The position numbers and the translations under genes were made by a program. Below the pieces are notes generated by a model. The model was not told the DNA's origin. It did not search any database and worked only from the letters and a program-made list of their open reading frames with translations. From Clostridium sp. AN503 (lineage in GTDB: Bacteria; Bacillota; Clostridia; Lachnospirales; Lachnospiraceae), in the NCBI RefSeq assembly GCF_040719375.1, contig NZ_JBFDTP010000002.1, forward strand, positions 1,364,001-1,428,000: a stretch of 64,000 bases of DNA, in the 5' to 3' direction. Of this stretch, positions 60,452 to 64,000 are shown piece by piece; the first letter of the stretch is position 1, and the number at the start of each line of letters is the position of its first letter.

Positions 60452-62655
60452 TGCTGAGACCGGGTACATTTTTACAGGACCGATACGAGATCCTGGAGCA
60501 GATCGGCTCCGGGGGAATGTCTGTGGTATACAAGGCCAAATGCCATAAGTTAAACAGGCTGGTAGCCATCAAGGTGCTGAAAGAAGAATTCTGCAACGAC
60601 AGCAATTTTGTCAGCAAGTTCAAGATGGAAGCCCAGGCGGCGGCAGGGCTGTCCCATCCGAACATTGTCAGCGTTTATGATGTTATCGATGAGGGGAAGA
60701 TCCATTATATCGTGATGGAGCTGATCGAGGGCATCACCCTGAAAAGCTATATAGCAAAGAAGGGGAAGCTGGAGGTCAAGGAGAGCATCGGGATCGCGAT
60801 CCAGGTGGCGCAGGGCATTGCGGCCGCCCATGAGCAGCACATTATCCACCGGGATATCAAACCCCAGAACATGATCATTTCCCGGGACGGCAAGGTGAAG
60901 GTGGCGGATTTTGGGATCGCCCGGGCGGTTTCTGCCCAGACCTTAAGCTCGGCAGCCATGGGGTCCGTCCACTATATCTCGCCGGAACAGGCAAAGGGCG
61001 GATTCAGCGATGAGCGGAGCGATATTTATTCCCTTGGCATCACCATGTATGAGATGGTGACCGGGCGGGTGCCATTTGAGGGGGACAATACGGTTACGAT
61101 CGCTCTGGCGCATCTGGAGGACGCCGTTGTGCCGCCAAGCGTCTACAATCCGGAGATATCAGTGAGCCTGGAGCGGATCATCTTAAAATGTACGGAGAAG
61201 AAGCCGGAGCGCCGGTATTCCAGCGCCAACGATGTGATCGCAGATCTCAGGGAAGCGCTCTTGCACCCGGAGGTGGGGTTTGTAAAGGATGCGCAGAGCA
61301 GGGCGCTGGGCGGTGAGACCGTACAGATCAGCAGCCAGGAGCTGTCACAGATCAAGGAGCGGAAACGTCCGGTGCCGGAGATTGAGCTGACACGGAATAT
61401 ATCTAAAGATTACCGGGATGAATACAGGGATGAAGCGGCGGCGACCCGCAGACCCTACCGTGAACCTGAAAAAATGGAACTGGAAAAACGAAATACCGGG
61501 AAAAATCCCAATAAAAAGAAAAAGGATCCGGACGATGAGGTGAGTCCTCAGTTTGAGCGGATGCTGGCAGGCGCCGGTATCATCGTGGCGATCATCATTG
61601 TGGCTGTGATGATCGTGGTATTTTCAAAGCTGGGCGGTCTGTTCCAGTCTGGTTCCGGCCTGCTTCAGAAGGAGAGCACGGAGGCTTCCGTTACGGCAGA
61701 TGAGACTGCTGAACCGGAGTCAGAGCTTAAGGATACGGAGGTTTATATGCCTGATCTTCGCAATCTGCCGGAGGATATGGCGGAGAGCCAGCTGAAGGAG
61801 AAGGAATATAACCTGACCATGAAGCGGACTTACGAATATTTTGACGATGTGGACAAGGGCCGGATTGCCAGCCAGGAGCCGGCGCCGGGAGAAGTGGTGT
61901 TAAAAGGTTCCAATGTGAAGGTTGTGGTCAGCAACGGTTCCGACAAGCTGAACCTGACCGAGCTGGGGATCAGCGAGCTGGACGGCAGTACGGCAAAGAA
62001 GTTTCTCCAGAGCAAAAACCTGAATGTGGAAGTGATCGAGGAAGAAAACGAGACTATAGAAAAGAACAAAGTAATAAGATATGAACCGGAACGGGTGCCG
62101 GAAGGCGGGACAGTGAAGCTGTACATCAGCAGCGGTCCTCACGTGGATCTGGCAGCTGTGCCTTATATCATCGGCAGTACGGAGGAGGATGCGATCGCAC
62201 TCCTGGTAGAAGCGGGGCTGTCGTCGGGAAGCGCGACCACGGAGCCGAGTGATACGGTTGAAAAGGGGCATGTGATCAGTCAGAGCATTGGTTCCGGAAC
62301 CCAGATCGAGCTGGGCGGAAAAGTGGATTATGTGGTCAGCAGCGGCCCGGAGATCCACAACCAGCGTTATGTGGCATCTATCAATGAGGTATATGATCTG
62401 AGCAATCTGATCGGTCCGGGAGCGGGGACGTCCAGCGTTACCGTGCTGATCCGCCTGCGCCAGGGGCCTGATGAGAATCCGATCTATAAGGTCCTGACCC
62501 AGACAACTCCAGTCAAAGGAGACGTGCTTTTGCCGGTCAGCTATACCAGCATTGAGAGCCAGGATGGAACCGATGAGGGAAGGCTGGAGATCGTGGATGT
62601 GAATTCCGGCGATATTATCAAGACATATCCGCTGACCTTTTTCCCGATGGATTAA
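60448..62655 (+). CDS. prkC: PASTA-domain Ser/Thr protein kinase (PrkC-type)
   Basis: A 735-residue membrane kinase. The cytoplasmic kinase domain (about 1-270) shows GSGGMSVVYKAKC, the ATP Lys in VAIKVLKEE, HRDIKPQNM and ADFGIARA. A charged juxtamembrane linker (about 290-365) leads to one helix (about 370-393). Outside are three PASTA-like repeats (about 425-495, 496-563, 564-637), which sense muropeptides or lipid II, and a further C-terminal domain of about 90 residues ending in IIKTYPLTFFPMD. It is coupled to stp. No unusual catalytic residue is seen. Confidence 0.95.
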   Translation: MMLRPGTFLQDRYEILEQIGSGGMSVVYKAKCHKLNRLVAIKVLKEEFCNDSNFVSKFKMEAQAAAGLSHPNIVSVYDVIDEGKIHYIVMELIEGITLKSYIAKKGKLEVKESIGIAIQVAQGIAAAHEQHIIHRDIKPQNMIISRDGKVKVADFGIARAVSAQTLSSAAMGSVHYISPEQAKGGFSDERSDIYSLGITMYEMVTGRVPFEGDNTVTIALAHLEDAVVPPSVYNPEISVSLERIILKCTEKKPERRYSSANDVIADLREALLHPEVGFVKDAQSRALGGETVQISSQELSQIKERKRPVPEIELTRNISKDYRDEYRDEAAATRRPYREPEKMELEKRNTGKNPNKKKKDPDDEVSPQFERMLAGAGIIVAIIIVAVMIVVFSKLGGLFQSGSGLLQKESTEASVTADETAEPESELKDTEVYMPDLRNLPEDMAESQLKEKEYNLTMKRTYEYFDDVDKGRIASQEPAPGEVVLKGSNVKVVVSNGSDKLNLTELGISELDGSTAKKFLQSKNLNVEVIEEENETIEKNKVIRYEPERVPEGGTVKLYISSGPHVDLAAVPYIIGSTEEDAIALLVEAGLSSGSATTEPSDTVEKGHVISQSIGSGTQIELGGKVDYVVSSGPEIHNQRYVASINEVYDLSNLIGPGAGTSSVTVLIRLRQGPDENPIYKVLTQTTPVKGDVLLPVSYTSIESQDGTDEGRLEIVDVNSGDIIKTYPLTFFPMD

Positions 62656-62669
62656 CAGGTAGGAAGAGA

Positions 62670-63551
62670 ATGACAGGAAAGATTATTAAAGGAATCGCAG
62701 GTTTTTATTATGTTCATGACGGGCGGGAGAGGGTATACGCCTGTAAGGCAAAAGGGATATTCCGGAACCGGGGGATCAAGCCGGCAGTGGGAGATAATGT
62801 GGCATTTACTGTGCTTGATGAGGCAGATGGGGAAGGGAATATCGATGAGATACTGCCCCGGAAAAATGTGCTGGTCCGTCCGGCCTCGGCCAATGTGGAT
62901 CAGGCTCTGGTGGTGTTTGCCATCACCCAGCCGGAACCGAACTTAAATCTCCTGGACCGGTTTCTGATCATGATGATGGCACAGGATATCCCGGTGACCA
63001 TCTGCTTTAACAAGATTGATTTAAGCGGAGGAGAGAAACAGGAAAAGTATCGTTTGATCTATGAGCGGGCCGGATATCCGGTCATGTTCACCAGTGCATA
63101 TGAGGATTCGGGGATGGAGCAGATCCGCAGCTTCCTGCGGGGAAAGACCACGATCCTGGCGGGGCCATCCGGGGTAGGGAAATCGTCTCTGACCAATATC
63201 CTTCAGCCGGAGGCAGCTATGGAAACCGGAAGCATCAGTGAAAAGATCAAACGTGGAAAACACACCACCCGCCATGCAGAGCTGTTCTGTGTGGAAGAGG
63301 ACACTTATCTGATGGATACGCCGGGGTTCAGCTCCATGTATTTAGAAGAGATAGAGGCGGGGCAGCTGAAATACTATTTTCCGGAATTCGAGCCGTTTGA
63401 GGCGGACTGCAGGTTCCTTGCGGACTGTGTCCATATCGGGGAGCCGGTCTGCGGCGTAAAAGCCGCCCTGGAGCGGGGGGAGATCGACGTCAGCAGGTAT
63501 GAGAATTACCGGATGCTTTATCAGGAATTAAAGGAACGGAAAAAGTACTGA
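62670..63551 (+). CDS. rsgA: ribosome small-subunit maturation GTPase RsgA
   Basis: A 293-residue circularly permuted GTPase that matures the 30S subunit. An N-terminal OB fold (about 1-65) is followed by NKID (G4), GPSGVGKSSLTN (G1, about 167-178), DTPGFSS (G3) and a C-terminal zinc region with Cys/His residues (CRFLADCVHIGEPVCGVK). In Firmicutes this gene commonly follows prkC and precedes rpe, as here. GTAGGAAGAG precedes the ATG. Confidence 0.95.
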   Translation: MTGKIIKGIAGFYYVHDGRERVYACKAKGIFRNRGIKPAVGDNVAFTVLDEADGEGNIDEILPRKNVLVRPASANVDQALVVFAITQPEPNLNLLDRFLIMMMAQDIPVTICFNKIDLSGGEKQEKYRLIYERAGYPVMFTSAYEDSGMEQIRSFLRGKTTILAGPSGVGKSSLTNILQPEAAMETGSISEKIKRGKHTTRHAELFCVEEDTYLMDTPGFSSMYLEEIEAGQLKYYFPEFEPFEADCRFLADCVHIGEPVCGVKAALERGEIDVSRYENYRMLYQELKERKKY

Positions 63552-63569
63552 TCGAAGGGAGAACAGGAG

Positions 63570-64000
63570 ATGTATATATTGGCACCGTCAATTCTGGCGG
63601 CAGATTTTAAAAAGCTTGGTCAGGAGGTGGAACTGGCGGCCCGCGAGGGCGCGCAGTATATCCATATCGATGTGATGGACGGGATGTATGTGCCGAGTAT
63701 TTCTCTCGGTATGCCGGTGATCCAGAGTATCCGTCCCTGCACGGACCATTTCTTTGATGTGCATATGATGGTGGAAGAGCCGGCCCGCTATGCGGAGGAT
63801 ATGAAGAAGGCGGGGGCAGATTTACTGTGCGTCCACCAGGAGGCATGCCGTCATCTGGACAGGACCTTAAGTCTTATAAAGAGTCTGGGGATGAAAGCCG
63901 GCGTGGCGCTGAACCCTGCGACCCCGGTGGAAACTCTGGACTGTATCCTGGACCAGGTGGACATGGTGCTTCTCATGACTGTGAATCCGGGCTTTGGGGG
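63570..64000 (+). CDS. rpe: ribulose-phosphate 3-epimerase, 3'-truncated by window edge
   Basis: The first 143 residues of a TIM-barrel epimerase that interconverts ribulose 5-phosphate and xylulose 5-phosphate in the pentose phosphate pathway. LAPSILAADF with the catalytic-loop start, HIDVMDGMYVPSIS with His and Asp metal ligands, DVHMMVE and GVALNPATP are all present, and the frame ends in TVNPGFGG at the window edge. AACAGGAG precedes the ATG at 63570. It follows rsgA by 18 bases. Confidence 0.95.
   Translation, partial: MYILAPSILAADFKKLGQEVELAAREGAQYIHIDVMDGMYVPSISLGMPVIQSIRPCTDHFFDVHMMVEEPARYAEDMKKAGADLLCVHQEACRHLDRTLSLIKSLGMKAGVALNPATPVETLDCILDQVDMVLLMTVNPGFG

Noticed and set aside
1..64000. 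CRISPR arrays, transposases, integrases, tRNA or rRNA genes
   Set aside because: I saw no regular spaced repeats, no transposase motifs, no CCA-ended cloverleaf and no rRNA-like stretch; coding is dense throughout.

Overview
The window is one contiguous piece of a Firmicutes chromosome, most likely a gut Lachnospiraceae (Enterocloster/Hungatella/Lachnoclostridium-like). This is inferred from the PFOR, the T-box in front of leuS, the high-cysteine small protein, the DUF368 and VanW proteins, the PASTA kinase, strong GGAGG ribosome sites and moderate GC. I see no rRNA, tRNA, insertion sequence, prophage or CRISPR array.

1-10.97 kb: a CoA-dependent carboxylic-acid module. It holds two acyl-CoA dehydrogenases (the first cut by the window edge), a type III CoA-transferase, EtfB/EtfA, an acyl-CoA synthetase, a desulfoferrodoxin-like protein that seems to lack the catalytic superoxide-reductase residues, a YkvI-like membrane protein and an OFA-type MFS carrier. 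A convergent LysR gene follows. The same 17-bp palindrome lies before the YkvI-like gene and before the LysR gene. The substrate is unknown; the layout resembles carnitine-type (cai/fix) systems.

10.97-18.56 kb: a sugar locus. A divergent ArsR-type regulator with a large extra C-terminal domain faces a YtfQ-like binding protein, a double ATPase, two permeases and a cytoplasmic GH2 glycosidase. A galactofuranoside substrate is a testable idea.

18.6-28.4 kb: a LURP-one-like protein, T-box-controlled leuS, an L,D-transpeptidase with tandem repeats, several small unknown proteins including a Cys/Gly-rich one, an AI-2E-family permease, an HPr-like protein lacking the usual histidine, and a large VanW protein.

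28.5-44.4 kb: pyruvate:ferredoxin oxidoreductase behind a structured leader, a zinc-ribbon membrane protein, a PD-(D/E)XK protein, DUF368, an LTA-synthase-like enzyme, an O-acetylhomoserine sulfhydrylase-like enzyme, then a phospholipid run (cardiolipin synthase, flippase-like protein, PssA, Psd) meeting a lone citrate lyase ligase gene tail to tail.

44.6-64 kb: housekeeping. A TepA-like protease sits before ftsK/spoIIIE, which carries a one-base frameshift at a T5 run. Then come fhs, murE, murF and the conserved priA-def-fmt-yugP-rsmB-rlmN-stp-prkC-rsgA-rpe run. The last gene is cut by the window end.

All assignments come from reading the sequence and recalling families; no database search was run.
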